Below are positions 56,307 through 64,000 of a stretch of DNA of 64,000 nucleotides, in pieces. This DNA is from JAPORY01 sp965215385 (lineage in GTDB: Bacteria; Pseudomonadota; Alphaproteobacteria; Rhodobacterales; Rhodobacteraceae). Within the stretch, counting starts at the first letter, position 1. Each line of letters opens with the position of its first letter. The translations under genes were made by a program, and so were the position numbers. The notes under the pieces are model-generated. The model ran no database searches, had not been told where the DNA came from, and saw only the letters and a list, made by a program, of their open reading frames with translations. The stretch spans positions 3,038,001 through 3,102,000 of the forward strand of contig OZ244059.1 in assembly GCA_965215385.1 (NCBI GenBank), written 5' to 3'.

Positions 56307-58139
56307 TTGTCGCAACCACTTGTACAAATTAGCAGCCTTCGGGTCGAATTTCAGACGCGGGATGGGCCTGTCGTTGGGGTCGAAGATATCTCCTTTGACG
56401 TGCATCGGGGAGAGACAGTTTGCGTCGTCGGCGAGAGTGGATCTGGCAAGTCGGTTTCATCTCTTTCGCTGATGCGGTTGGTTGAATTTAGCGGTGGCGA
56501 CATTGTCGGCGGTCGACTGCTCTATGAACGGCAAGGTGGCGACGAACTCGATATTTCGAGAGCTTCGGCGGAGACGATGCGTAGTATTCGTGGCAACGAA
56601 ATCGGCATGATTTTTCAGGAGCCGATGACGGCACTGAATCCAGTTTTTTCTGTCGGTCAGCAGCTAACCGAAGGTTTGCGTTTGCACAAAGGCATGACTC
56701 AGAAAGCGGCCAATCAGAAAGCTTTGGAGTTGCTTAGGCAAGTCAGGATTCCAGAACCGGAGCGTCGTCTTCGTCAGTTTCCGCATGAACTATCGGGCGG
56801 GATGCGGCAGAGAATTGTGATCGCGATGGCACTGGCTTGCGAGCCCAAGCTATTGATTGCCGATGAACCGACGACTGCGCTTGATGTAACCATACAAGCG
56901 GAGATTTTAGCACTGGTGAATCGTCTCAAGCGCGAGACCGGAACGGCGATAATTTTCATTACGCATGACATGTCAGTTGTGGCGCAAATGGCGGATCGCG
57001 TGGTGGTGATGTATCGTGGGAACAAAGTTGAAGAGGGTTTGGTTGATGACATATTCCGAACTCCGCGCCACGCCTACACGAAGGCACTCTTGGCGGCCGT
57101 ACCGAAACTTGGCGAGATGACGGGTAAGCCCTATCCCGAACCGATGCGGCTTGTTGATGCAGCTAAACAATTTACCGAACCCGTTGTGGGTACCGATGAG
57201 GGTTTGTTAACTGTTCGGAATTTAACGACTCGGTTTGCGGTAAAGGGTGGATTTTTTCGGCGAGTGGTTGCGAATGTTCATGCGGTTGAGGATGTATCCT
57301 TCACGATTAATCGCGGTCAGACGCTGAGTCTCGTTGGCGAATCGGGGTGCGGGAAGTCTTCTGCTGGTCGATCAATCTTGCGTCTTGTCGAACCAATATC
57401 GGGCGAAGTGCAGCTTGCTGGAACCGATGTTATGAAGCTATCGGACTCCGGTTTGCGCCGTGCGCGCCAAAAAATGCAGATGATTTTTCAAGATCCCTTT
57501 GCATCGTTAAATCCGCAGATGCAATTAATGGATCAAGTGGCCGAACCCTTGCGCAATTATAAGATTGCGAGCGGGTCTGAGATTGCAGATCGCGTCGCTG
57601 CTTTATTTGATCGGGTGCATTTACCAAGGAGTTTCATGCGGCGGTATCCGCACGAAATGTCAGGCGGGCAGCGCCAGCGGGTCGCGATTGCGAGGGCTTT
57701 AGCACTCAATCCGAAGTTGATAATTGCTGATGAGGCGGTTTCGGCGTTGGATGTTTCCGTCCAGGCGCAGGTTTTGAATTTGATGATGGAGTTACAGGCA
57801 GATTTAGAACTGTCGTATCTTTTTATTTCTCATGACATGGCGGTTGTTGAACGTGTCAGTCACCGCGTTGGCGTGATGTTTTTGGGGCGAATTGTTGAGT
57901 TGGGTGCGCGTGCGAGCGTATTTCAAAATCCGCAGCATCCTTATACGAAGGCGTTATTGCAGGCGGTACCGATTGCTGATCCGCAGAAGCGTTTTTCCGA
58001 GAGCAATTTGAATTTTCGGCCGATACCGTCTCCGATTCATCTCACGGACTATACCCCGGAGCCGTCGCGCTATGAGGCGGTAGGCACAGATCATTATGTT
58101 TTGCTGACTGATAGTGGCTACGGCGATGGTCTGCATTAG
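56307..58139 (+). CDS. Fused double ATPase of a peptide ABC transporter
   Basis: A 610-aa protein with two complete ABC domains, as in GsiA/YejF. TTG 56307 (MSQPLVQISS) is preferred for its spacing to GAGGA; TTG 56292 is the alternative. First domain: Walker A GESGSGKSVS, signature LSGGMRQR, Walker B LLIADEPTTALD. The C-terminal oligopeptide extension follows around residue 300 (HAYTKALLAAVPKLG). Second domain: GESGCGKSSA, MSGGQRQRVAIARAL, LIIADEAVSALD, where Ala replaces the usual Pro of DEP. It powers the importer encoded by the divergent operon. Confidence 0.95.
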   Translation: MSQPLVQISSLRVEFQTRDGPVVGVEDISFDVHRGETVCVVGESGSGKSVSSLSLMRLVEFSGGDIVGGRLLYERQGGDELDISRASAETMRSIRGNEIGMIFQEPMTALNPVFSVGQQLTEGLRLHKGMTQKAANQKALELLRQVRIPEPERRLRQFPHELSGGMRQRIVIAMALACEPKLLIADEPTTALDVTIQAEILALVNRLKRETGTAIIFITHDMSVVAQMADRVVVMYRGNKVEEGLVDDIFRTPRHAYTKALLAAVPKLGEMTGKPYPEPMRLVDAAKQFTEPVVGTDEGLLTVRNLTTRFAVKGGFFRRVVANVHAVEDVSFTINRGQTLSLVGESGCGKSSAGRSILRLVEPISGEVQLAGTDVMKLSDSGLRRARQKMQMIFQDPFASLNPQMQLMDQVAEPLRNYKIASGSEIADRVAALFDRVHLPRSFMRRYPHEMSGGQRQRVAIARALALNPKLIIADEAVSALDVSVQAQVLNLMMELQADLELSYLFISHDMAVVERVSHRVGVMFLGRIVELGARASVFQNPQHPYTKALLQAVPIADPQKRFSESNLNFRPIPSPIHLTDYTPEPSRYEAVGTDHYVLLTDSGYGDGLH

Positions 58140-58221
58140 TCGGTTGGAGACTACGTTACGTTTGAGAGCCAGTGTGTTCGATCCCCGAGTTCATAAATTT
58201 TAGGTCGGCTCTGAGATAAAT

Positions 58222-58473
58222 TTAAGAGAGTCCTATATTGCGGGGGAGGTCCTTGTATACAAAATCACCGAAGTGCCAAAGGACCTCATCAATCGTGTGA
58301 ATTCCCTGATCATACAAACCAAATCCAAAGAAACTGGCGATGCGAATCCGCAGGTCAATACGCGGGTGGGTCGTTTCCGAGAGGTTTGCGAGGCATTCAT
58401 GCAATTTCGTACTTGAAGGAGTCTTGGCAATACGATATATTTGTCCGGCTTCAGATAGGAGAAAAAATGGCAC
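58222..58473 (-). CDS. Hypothetical small protein
   Basis: An 83-codon minus-strand frame. The stretch RIDLRIRIASFFGFGLYDQG and TIDEVLWHFGDFVYKDLPR reads like a folded protein and better than the opposite strand; no family recognised and no good ribosome-binding site. It overlaps the next gene's start by seven bases head-to-head, so it may be a remnant. Low confidence. Confidence 0.3.
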   Translation of the reverse strand: MPFFLLSEAGQIYRIAKTPSSTKLHECLANLSETTHPRIDLRIRIASFFGFGLYDQGIHTIDEVLWHFGDFVYKDLPRNIGLS

Positions 58474-58682
58474 GTGATACGTACAAATACCATTTCAAAC
58501 TGGGGAACAAAATTGTCCATACTGGCATTACAAGTGATCTAGATCGGCGGCAGGCTGAACATCGCAATGCTTATGGTGAAACAGGAAAAATTCAAAAAGT
58601 AGGTAATGTGACAACCAAAGATGCTGCCTTAAAGTGGGAGCGTGAACAAGCTGAACGAGGGCGCCCAACTCGTCGTCGGTAA
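58467..58682 (+). CDS. Small GIY-YIG-like protein
   Basis: A 71-aa protein starting at ATG 58467 behind AGGAG (58457-58461). The order YHFKLGNKIVHTGITSDLDR followed by RQAEHR resembles the first half of a GIY-YIG nuclease, with HTGIT in place of YIGxT and RR..EH helix; the later Glu-containing helix is short (LKWEREQAERG). It could be a minimal, possibly inactive, member. The tail PTRRR is basic. It is followed by a very small membrane protein and then by IS debris. Confidence 0.65.
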   Translation: MARDTYKYHFKLGNKIVHTGITSDLDRRQAEHRNAYGETGKIQKVGNVTTKDAALKWEREQAERGRPTRRR

Positions 58683-58737
58683 TTGTGTGATGTGTGAAGG
58701 CATTCCTATTGCAGTGTATCTGTAGATAATATCAATC

Positions 58738-58893
58738 TTGATTGGGATTATTGCTTTTGCGCTTCCAATTGGGATTGCAATTGCAGGATTTTATTTCAGT
58801 CGACAATTTTCAAGCCGAATAGACAGCGTTTCAACAGACCTAGACGAGGTTCTTGATCGTATAACTGATCTCGAAAAGAAACAGTCCAAATAG
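58738..58893 (+). CDS. Very small single-pass membrane protein
   Basis: About 51 aa, TTG 58738 to TAG 58893. One membrane segment (IGIIAFALPIGIAIAGFYF) is followed by a charged coiled-coil tail (DLDEVLDRITDLEKKQSK). No family recognised. It lies 55 bp after the GIY-YIG-like gene on the same strand and may be co-transcribed. The start is uncertain; no classical ATG is in frame. Confidence 0.45.
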   Translation: MIGIIAFALPIGIAIAGFYFSRQFSSRIDSVSTDLDEVLDRITDLEKKQSK

Positions 58894-58910
58894 GCATTCA
58901 AAAGAGCCGC

Positions 58911-59035
58911 TTGCAAAAGTAAAGGAGGGTAGTCACGGCAGAAAAGCTGTCACAGACATTATACCGTTAGCCATTACAAAACCAAGTTTCAAGCAGCATT
59001 TTGACGAAATCGGCGAATTACCCGGGTCTAACCGC
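58911..59035. mobile_element. Terminal scar of the DUF772-type IS
   Basis: Begins with gagccgcttgcaaaa, the terminal repeat of the IS at 6742-8160, and stays alignable with the internal end of that IS (ccattacaaaa, gcattttgacgaaatcgg against ccattacaaaa, gcattttttccacaaaatcgg) for about 120 bp. No transposase and no opposite end is near, so a solo IS end was left by deletion. Confidence 0.75.
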
Positions 59036-59059
59036 AAAGGTGCCGCAATTTGGGGTCAC

Positions 59060-59761
59060 GTCGGAGACGGTCGGTCGATGTCCTAGATGTGGTCACTCAG
59101 CCTCGCAGAGCCGCTCAATGCTCCCTCGCCACATTTCACTTCGATAATAACCAATCGTCGATCGCTCGCCTTACTTCGCAGGTTTCTGTCCGACGGCCAA
59201 TGTACTGCGATCATGTCAAATCGCCACGGTTCCCCACTTCGCATATACTCGACATCGCAAATGTAGAAATCCATGGATCGTGCAACGCTGCCGCCCTTGT
59301 ACTGAATGCCTTAGTCAGCTTTAGGCTGGATACGGTCATAGCTGTTGGCGCGAACAAACATTTGCTGCACTTCGCGCTCGTCTTTCTTCACCTTCTCTGC
59401 AATATATTCATCGACTGCCCCTCTCAGGTTTGTCCAGGCTTTTTACAATTTATCAATATCGTCACGGTGAATCAGGGATTTCGGCAACTTTATTGCCCTG
59501 TCGTACTTGAAATAGTTGGGGTTGAAGGTACCGCGGCATTCCGTTCGGGCTCCTTGAATCTCCATCAGGTTGCAGCCGCGGTAATACATATTGATTGATG
59601 TTCTCCTCAATGCAAGGCACAAGGTCGAATCTCATTGAATGGTTTCGGTCACCTTGGCCAGAATCCCGTCCTTCAAGTCCTACAAGAATCGGTCGGTTAA
59701 TGCTCGCATTGTGGCTTTCCATTTTTCTTCCTAAACGGTCCACAATCATTCCGGCATACAA
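59060..59761 (-). pseudogene. Nuclease-like hypothetical protein, decayed
   Basis: Minus-strand fragments in more than one frame: MYAGMIVDRLGRKMESHNAS, FDLVPCIEENINQYV, then VDEYIAEKVKKDEREVQQMF, MDFYICDVEYMRSGEPWRFD and RRLVIIEVKCGEGALSGSAR ending LSDHI. The pieces FDMIAVHWP...VIIEVKCGEGAL resemble a PD-(D/E)XK nuclease-fold family in which D, E and K are conserved. Stops and shifts separate the fragments. It adjoins the IS-end scar, which may mark the event that broke it. Confidence 0.5.
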
Positions 59762-60868
59762 CCGATCAAAATAGTTTTGGAATAGATCGGGGCGAAGGAA
59801 TGGTTAGAAACCCACAAGTGTCCCGTTTAGCGACCAAGATTTCTATTAAAGAGTTGATATATATACGAAAAAACAGATCTTTGATGTTCGAGACTTTAAT
59901 TCAGATTGATATTGCCGTTGGTATAAGTATCACGCCATCAGAGCAAATATACAATGTACGCTAGCCATCAGTCGGAAACGGCTGCGATTGACCACATATC
60001 TTTACACTATTTTGCAGATTATTGATACCGCCTTGTTTGAACATACAGCTATATCCGTTACTTTCCGAATCCCGCCACAAACCAAAACCGATCAAGGCGC
60101 CTAAGCAATTGAATGTATTTGATTTTTAAGCGGAGCACCAGTGGCAGGAACCAATGACCGCGATGCTAGTACAGAAGCAAACCGTTTGAGATCCGCAACC
60201 GACGCGTGACCGGACGTCTGAATCGACGTCCAAGAATTATTGTGATGATCAAGCCTTGCAAGAACCTAAACGGAACTGTCCTGATCTAGATATCCTTTCC
60301 ACATCGAATAAGTAAGGTGCACTCTATGCCTGCACGCTTAGATGATGTTATCACTCATCGCTATCGGGTGGAATAGCGTCACCGCCTGTTCGGCCAAACT
60401 TAGCAACTCCTCTGGATACACACGGTCCGCCTTGAGTGCCTTGTGTCAGTCGAGATCATCGAACAGCTATTCGTTATGAACACGCGCAGGCGATAGGGGG
60501 TATAGCGGCGAACATTGGGCAGCTTGATTGCAGAATGGTGTCACGGCCCGTCACTTCCAGTATGACAGTGCTTTTGAGATCAGTCAGCAATAGGCATTTC
60601 GTTCCCTTAGCCGCAAGAAATATCGTCATCAAGCGATAAATGTTTTGGACGATGTCCAGACGAGATGTAAGCCTCTTGTCTGTACGAATGCCTGGATAAA
60701 CCGCTGCTCAAGATTCTTTTCCTTTTGAACGCCTTCATCTGTTGCCGCCCAAACTACGCGGGTTCTCTCCATTAGCAGAACATCAATGTCGCTTGAAGGA
60801 TGTGCAATGGAAATTTTTCTGATAAACCAATTAATATCGGCGGCGTGTATGCTAGGGGCGGTTATATC
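59762..60868. other. Eroded region before the AlbA/Schlafen-type gene
   Basis: About 1.1 kb with no supported gene. A minus-strand piece near 60640-60780 (ERTRVVWAATDEGVQKEKN, RGLHLVWTSSKTF) is protein-like but short and unassigned. Confidence 0.35.
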
Positions 60869-62605
60869 ATGATACAGAAAGATGATATTCTGAGACAGCT
60901 CAAATTAGGTGAAGATAATCGCTGGGAATTCAAGCAGATTGAATTTAGCGGCAACAGGTCAGTGAGTCCCCGCAGAAATGATTTGGCCGACGAAATTGGA
61001 GCCTTCGCCAATGCAAACGGTGGGAACCTTCTGTTAGGGGTAACAGATGACGGAAGAATACAGGGCTTGTCTCGGGATCAGCTTGTCATTTTGAATAAGC
61101 TACTAGTGGAAGTGAGCACGGATGTCTTGGAACCGCCGGTCCGTGTTCAGATTAATCACCTGGACGTCGATAGCGATGCCTTCGTTGTTGTAGAAGTACC
61201 CCGCAGTAAAGAACTTCACGAACGAGACGGAAAGGCATTCATTCGGGTTGGGGCAACAAAAAGACGGCTTAGAAAGGCCGAAAGCCTGCGGCTAGCTCAG
61301 GATCGCGCACAAAACCAATACCTATGGTTTGACAAGCAAATTGTACCGGGTACTGGCTTTGAGACGCTCGAGGAGCGCCTATGGGAACCATTACTTAGCT
61401 TGGCGTGGGCGATGAATCCGAGGCGGGGTTTATTGAACCTGCGCCTTCTGGTTCAGGATGAAGCCGAAATTGATCGGGCAACAGTAGCTGGAATATTATT
61501 ATGTGCTCGCAATCCGCAGGATTGGTTGTCGCAAGCAAGTATTACGGCAACGTGTTACCGGGGACCAGATCGAGCATCAGGTCAATTGGACGCAAGGGAA
61601 ATCGTCGGTCCTTTAACTCAACAAATCTCGGACGCGGTTCAATTTATTGCCCGCAATATGCGCGTGTCTGCTCTAAAAACACCGGAACGAGAAGAGTTGT
61701 TCCAGTACAGCAAGGCTGCCGTATTTGAAGCGATTGTAAACGCTGTTGTTCATCGGGATTATTCTAATTCGTCGCGCCGAATTCGCTTATCCATGTTCAA
61801 GGATCGATTGGAGATAGAATCGCCCGGGATGCTCCCGAATGGAATGACAATTGAAGGAATGGATTCGAGTCAGTCGACGCGCAATGAAGTTATTGCATCC
61901 GTGTTTGGGCGTATTCCCGTTGTCGGTATCGAGGGATCAGATCGCCGCAAGTTTCTAATGGAACGTCGAGGTGATGGCGTATCAATAATTCGTTCCGAAA
62001 CCTATGAGGCGACAGGATCGCATCCACAGTACGAAATTATTGATAACTCTGCCGTTTTACTCCGTATTCCAGCTGCGAAACTAAAATTAGTTCCCGCTGA
62101 TGCGACGGTCACAGTGCATCACAGAAATGAACCTTTGGCGGGTATTGATGTTTTGGCCCTGTTTCCAAACAAGACTTGGGTCAGAGAAACCACTGATGAG
62201 TTTGGAGTTGCGGAACTCAATCTCTTTACAACTGATTTGCCGATGACAGTATACGCGGCCGGCAGAGGCTATTCAGCTGGACTGGAACTTGACTGGATAC
62301 CGAGCACGGGTGGTTTATTGATGGAACTTAATACAGCGGAGAGCGGCGGATCTACGATCTTTTCCAAGGGAACAGGTCACGTTCCAGACTTACGAGGAAG
62401 ATTGAATCCGATACACGATAATTCTGATCGAACCTATATTTATGCGGACAACATCGCGATTGAGGAAGGACGCAACCAACCAGTGCCGTTTCGCCTTGGA
62501 AAGCCAATTCGCATGACGGACGCCTACGGTGCGGAATTTTCCGTTAAGATCGTGAGTATCGTCGGGCGGGCCAGCTTGATCGAATATCGACCTTGGTCTG
62601 TATGA
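60869..62605 (+). CDS. AlbA_2/Schlafen-domain ATP-binding protein with extra C-terminal domain
   Basis: A 578-aa protein. ATG 60869 begins MIQKDDILRQLKLGEDNRWE. Residues 15-140 form the AlbA_2 (Schlafen-like, divergent AAA-4) domain: ADEIGAFANANGGNLLLGVT, VVVEVPRSKELHERDG, and AFIRVGATKRR. Residues about 265-400 form a GHKL-type C-domain: AVFEAIVNAVVHRDYS, RIRLSMFKDRLEIESPGMLP, FGRIPVVGIEGSDRRKF. The last 170 residues are not usual for the family: an Ig-like segment (EPLAGIDVLALFPNKTW, TTDEFGVAELNL) and a beta-rich end (VSIVGRASLIEYRPW). Proteins of this type act as regulators or in phage defence. Monocistronic in accessory DNA. Confidence 0.85.
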   Translation: MIQKDDILRQLKLGEDNRWEFKQIEFSGNRSVSPRRNDLADEIGAFANANGGNLLLGVTDDGRIQGLSRDQLVILNKLLVEVSTDVLEPPVRVQINHLDVDSDAFVVVEVPRSKELHERDGKAFIRVGATKRRLRKAESLRLAQDRAQNQYLWFDKQIVPGTGFETLEERLWEPLLSLAWAMNPRRGLLNLRLLVQDEAEIDRATVAGILLCARNPQDWLSQASITATCYRGPDRASGQLDAREIVGPLTQQISDAVQFIARNMRVSALKTPEREELFQYSKAAVFEAIVNAVVHRDYSNSSRRIRLSMFKDRLEIESPGMLPNGMTIEGMDSSQSTRNEVIASVFGRIPVVGIEGSDRRKFLMERRGDGVSIIRSETYEATGSHPQYEIIDNSAVLLRIPAAKLKLVPADATVTVHHRNEPLAGIDVLALFPNKTWVRETTDEFGVAELNLFTTDLPMTVYAAGRGYSAGLELDWIPSTGGLLMELNTAESGGSTIFSKGTGHVPDLRGRLNPIHDNSDRTYIYADNIAIEEGRNQPVPFRLGKPIRMTDAYGAEFSVKIVSIVGRASLIEYRPWSV

Positions 62606-63459
62606 CGATCAAGTATTTAGTCTGAAAGAGGGAGGAGATAAAGTTGAGCCTTGCTTCGTGGAATAACTCTTTTTGTCTGCGGGAGGCAAGAACTGTTGTC
62701 TCAGTGTTATCTCTGATCCATCAACGCGATGGACTTGTTTAACGAGAATCTGGGAATACCTTGACAGTCGTGCCAGTCGCCCTGAGTTGCGTTCGGTTCC
62801 GTCTTCAAGGATAAACCTGAACCACGCACGTCGAGTTTTTGCTGGGATAGTTTATCGAACTCCGATTTTTCTGGAGAACAGACGCATTGATACTGAAAGT
62901 ACAGGGAAGAATAGGGAAAGTGCACAGCATTTGGGCCTAAAGGTTCGGGGTTGAATTCATCTACGCGAATTGATCAGTCAAAATCGAAGCGGTGCCTGAG
63001 AGCGAATATTTTCATACCGTATCGGCCCCCAGAGAATACAATATGCGAGTTCGCCGCAATGTTTTGCGAGCTGTCCCAATGCTGAGCTGTTCTGTTTATT
63101 ATCCGAACTGCCCATAGTGTCGGTCTCATAATACCCGAGAACGGGCTGACACCTACCGCTCAAATTCGCTATAGAATTGGCATTGATTGTAGTCACTTTT
63201 CCCAAGCTGGTGCGGAGGAGCATATCAGAACTGTTGACAATAAGGCAAAGTCCGAAGCGAGAGTTGAAAACAGTCTCAAACTCTATTGCTTACTTAGACA
63301 AAGTAACTATGACTTGGATAAGTTGTCTGCAGTAATCTTGAGTAACTCTGTTGAGGTTATTCGGAGTTCCGCACTTAGGAAGTGAGATTGTCGTTAGTTC
63401 AAATGGCGAGAACAGATCATCTATAGCTCGGTGAGTTATTAGCATCAATAGGAGGGAAT
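62606..63459. other. Intergenic before the amidohydrolase
   Basis: About 850 bp. Short open frames (for example 62673-62954 plus strand, 62978-63223 minus strand) show no motif. No gene supported. Confidence 0.4.
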
Positions 63460-64000
63460 ATGCCGATCAAAAATAGGTTCGCGGAGTTGCACTCTGAGAT
63501 TATCGAGTGGAGGCGTGACATTCACCAGCATCCTGAAATTCTATACGAGACGCATCGAACAAGTGCGTTAGTGGCTGAGAAATTGCGCAGTTTCGGATGT
63601 GACGAAGTTGTAACGGGTATTGGGCGCACGGGGGTAGTTGGCGTGATCAAGGGTAGGGCGGAAACTTCCGGTAAGACCATCGGTTTGCGAGCTGACATGG
63701 ATGCCTTGCCGCTACAGGAACAAACCAACCTTGATTATGCTTCGAAAACTCCCAACGCCATGCATGCTTGCGGTCATGATGGACACACCGCGATGCTCCT
63801 AGGGGCTGCAAAATATCTGGCCGAAACAAGAAATTTTGACGGTAAGGCTGTGGTGATTTTTCAACCAGCAGAGGAGGGTGGTGCTGGCGGGAAAGCAATG
63901 TGCGACGACGATTTAATGGCAAGGTTTGGCATCCAAGAGGTTTACGGCATGCATAATTGGCCAACAAAGCCCGCAGGATCATTTGCCATTCGCCCTGGGA
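63460..64000 (+). CDS. M20-family amidohydrolase (hippurate hydrolase type), 3' partial
   Basis: Metal-dependent amidohydrolase, cut off by the window end after 180 codons. ATG 63460 directly follows GGAGG. Motifs are WRRDIHQHPEILYETHRTS at 17-35, GLRADMDALPLQE, and the metal-binding HACGHDGHTAMLLGAAKYL with the bridging-Cys/His pattern. FQPAEEGGAGGKAM carries the catalytic Glu, then MHNWPTKPAGSF. Members hydrolyse N-acyl or aromatic amino-acid amides such as hippurate or N-acetyl-cysteine derivatives. Substrate not determined. Confidence 0.95.
   Translation, partial: MPIKNRFAELHSEIIEWRRDIHQHPEILYETHRTSALVAEKLRSFGCDEVVTGIGRTGVVGVIKGRAETSGKTIGLRADMDALPLQEQTNLDYASKTPNAMHACGHDGHTAMLLGAAKYLAETRNFDGKAVVIFQPAEEGGAGGKAMCDDDLMARFGIQEVYGMHNWPTKPAGSFAIRPG

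Noticed and set aside
58140..58210. TTCGATCCC-containing piece resembling a tRNA T-arm
   Set aside because: No matching T-stem pairing and no acceptor or anticodon arms around it.

Overview
The window looks like an alphaproteobacterial chromosome, probably in the Rhodospirillales/Rhodobacterales sphere. This rests on protein character, not a search: an alphaproteobacterial L28 beginning MSRRCELTGKG, a DUF3422 membrane protein, and a waaA gene followed by an LpcC-like glycosyltransferase. Blocks of intact housekeeping genes alternate with islands of insertion sequences, decayed genes and surface/defence genes. The amount of broken IS and pseudogene material suggests a genome in active decay, perhaps a host-associated or recently bottlenecked lineage; that lifestyle is inference only.

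Layout. 1-5.85 kb: two direct copies of an IS30-family element bracket a beta-helix secreted protein, one member of a Cys-rich secreted family and a Calx-beta fragment. 6.4 kb: rpmB. 6.7-16.0 kb: island with a DUF772-type IS, IS630 and IS66 scraps, an AAA ATPase, a DUF3883 remnant, a Uma2 endonuclease, three more members of the secreted family (two carrying poly-C tracts exactly before the signal peptide) and a broken ISKra4 transposase. 16.2-28.8 kb: lepA, alpha/beta hydrolases, a lyase, a HAD hydrolase and glyA, interrupted at 20.2-23.9 kb by an HTH regulator, a small DUF4258-like protein and a two-gene membrane/coiled-coil operon. 29.2-33.4 kb: decayed IS630 and IS1634 elements around an orphan secreted protein. 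33.8-40.6 kb: nadK, nitroreductase, moaA-waaA-glycosyltransferase operon and a class I glutamine amidotransferase. 41.5-44.7 kb: a secreted-protein pseudogene and an overlapping C5-methyltransferase/putative restriction enzyme pair. 44.9-58.1 kb: kynureninase, a methyltransferase-like membrane protein, pntAB, DUF3422, and an oligopeptide ABC transporter with its fused double ATPase divergent. 58.4-63.4 kb: small genes, an IS-end scar, a nuclease-like pseudogene and an AlbA/Schlafen-type ATPase. At the right edge an M20 amidohydrolase begins.

The most interesting signal is a family of secreted proteins with cysteine-rich C-termini, at least four copies in 12 kb. In two of them a C homopolymer (13 and 17 Cs) lies between a short N-terminal leader and the hydrophobic signal-peptide core. 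In the 13-C copy, gain or loss of one C leads to a stop within four codons, so export would be switched by slipped-strand mispairing; this copy reads ON, the 17-C copy OFF. A second theme is that many pseudogenes keep one continuous frame broken only by TGA codons, several where arginine is expected, as CGA to TGA (CpG) transitions would give. A C5-cytosine methyltransferase is encoded in the same window.
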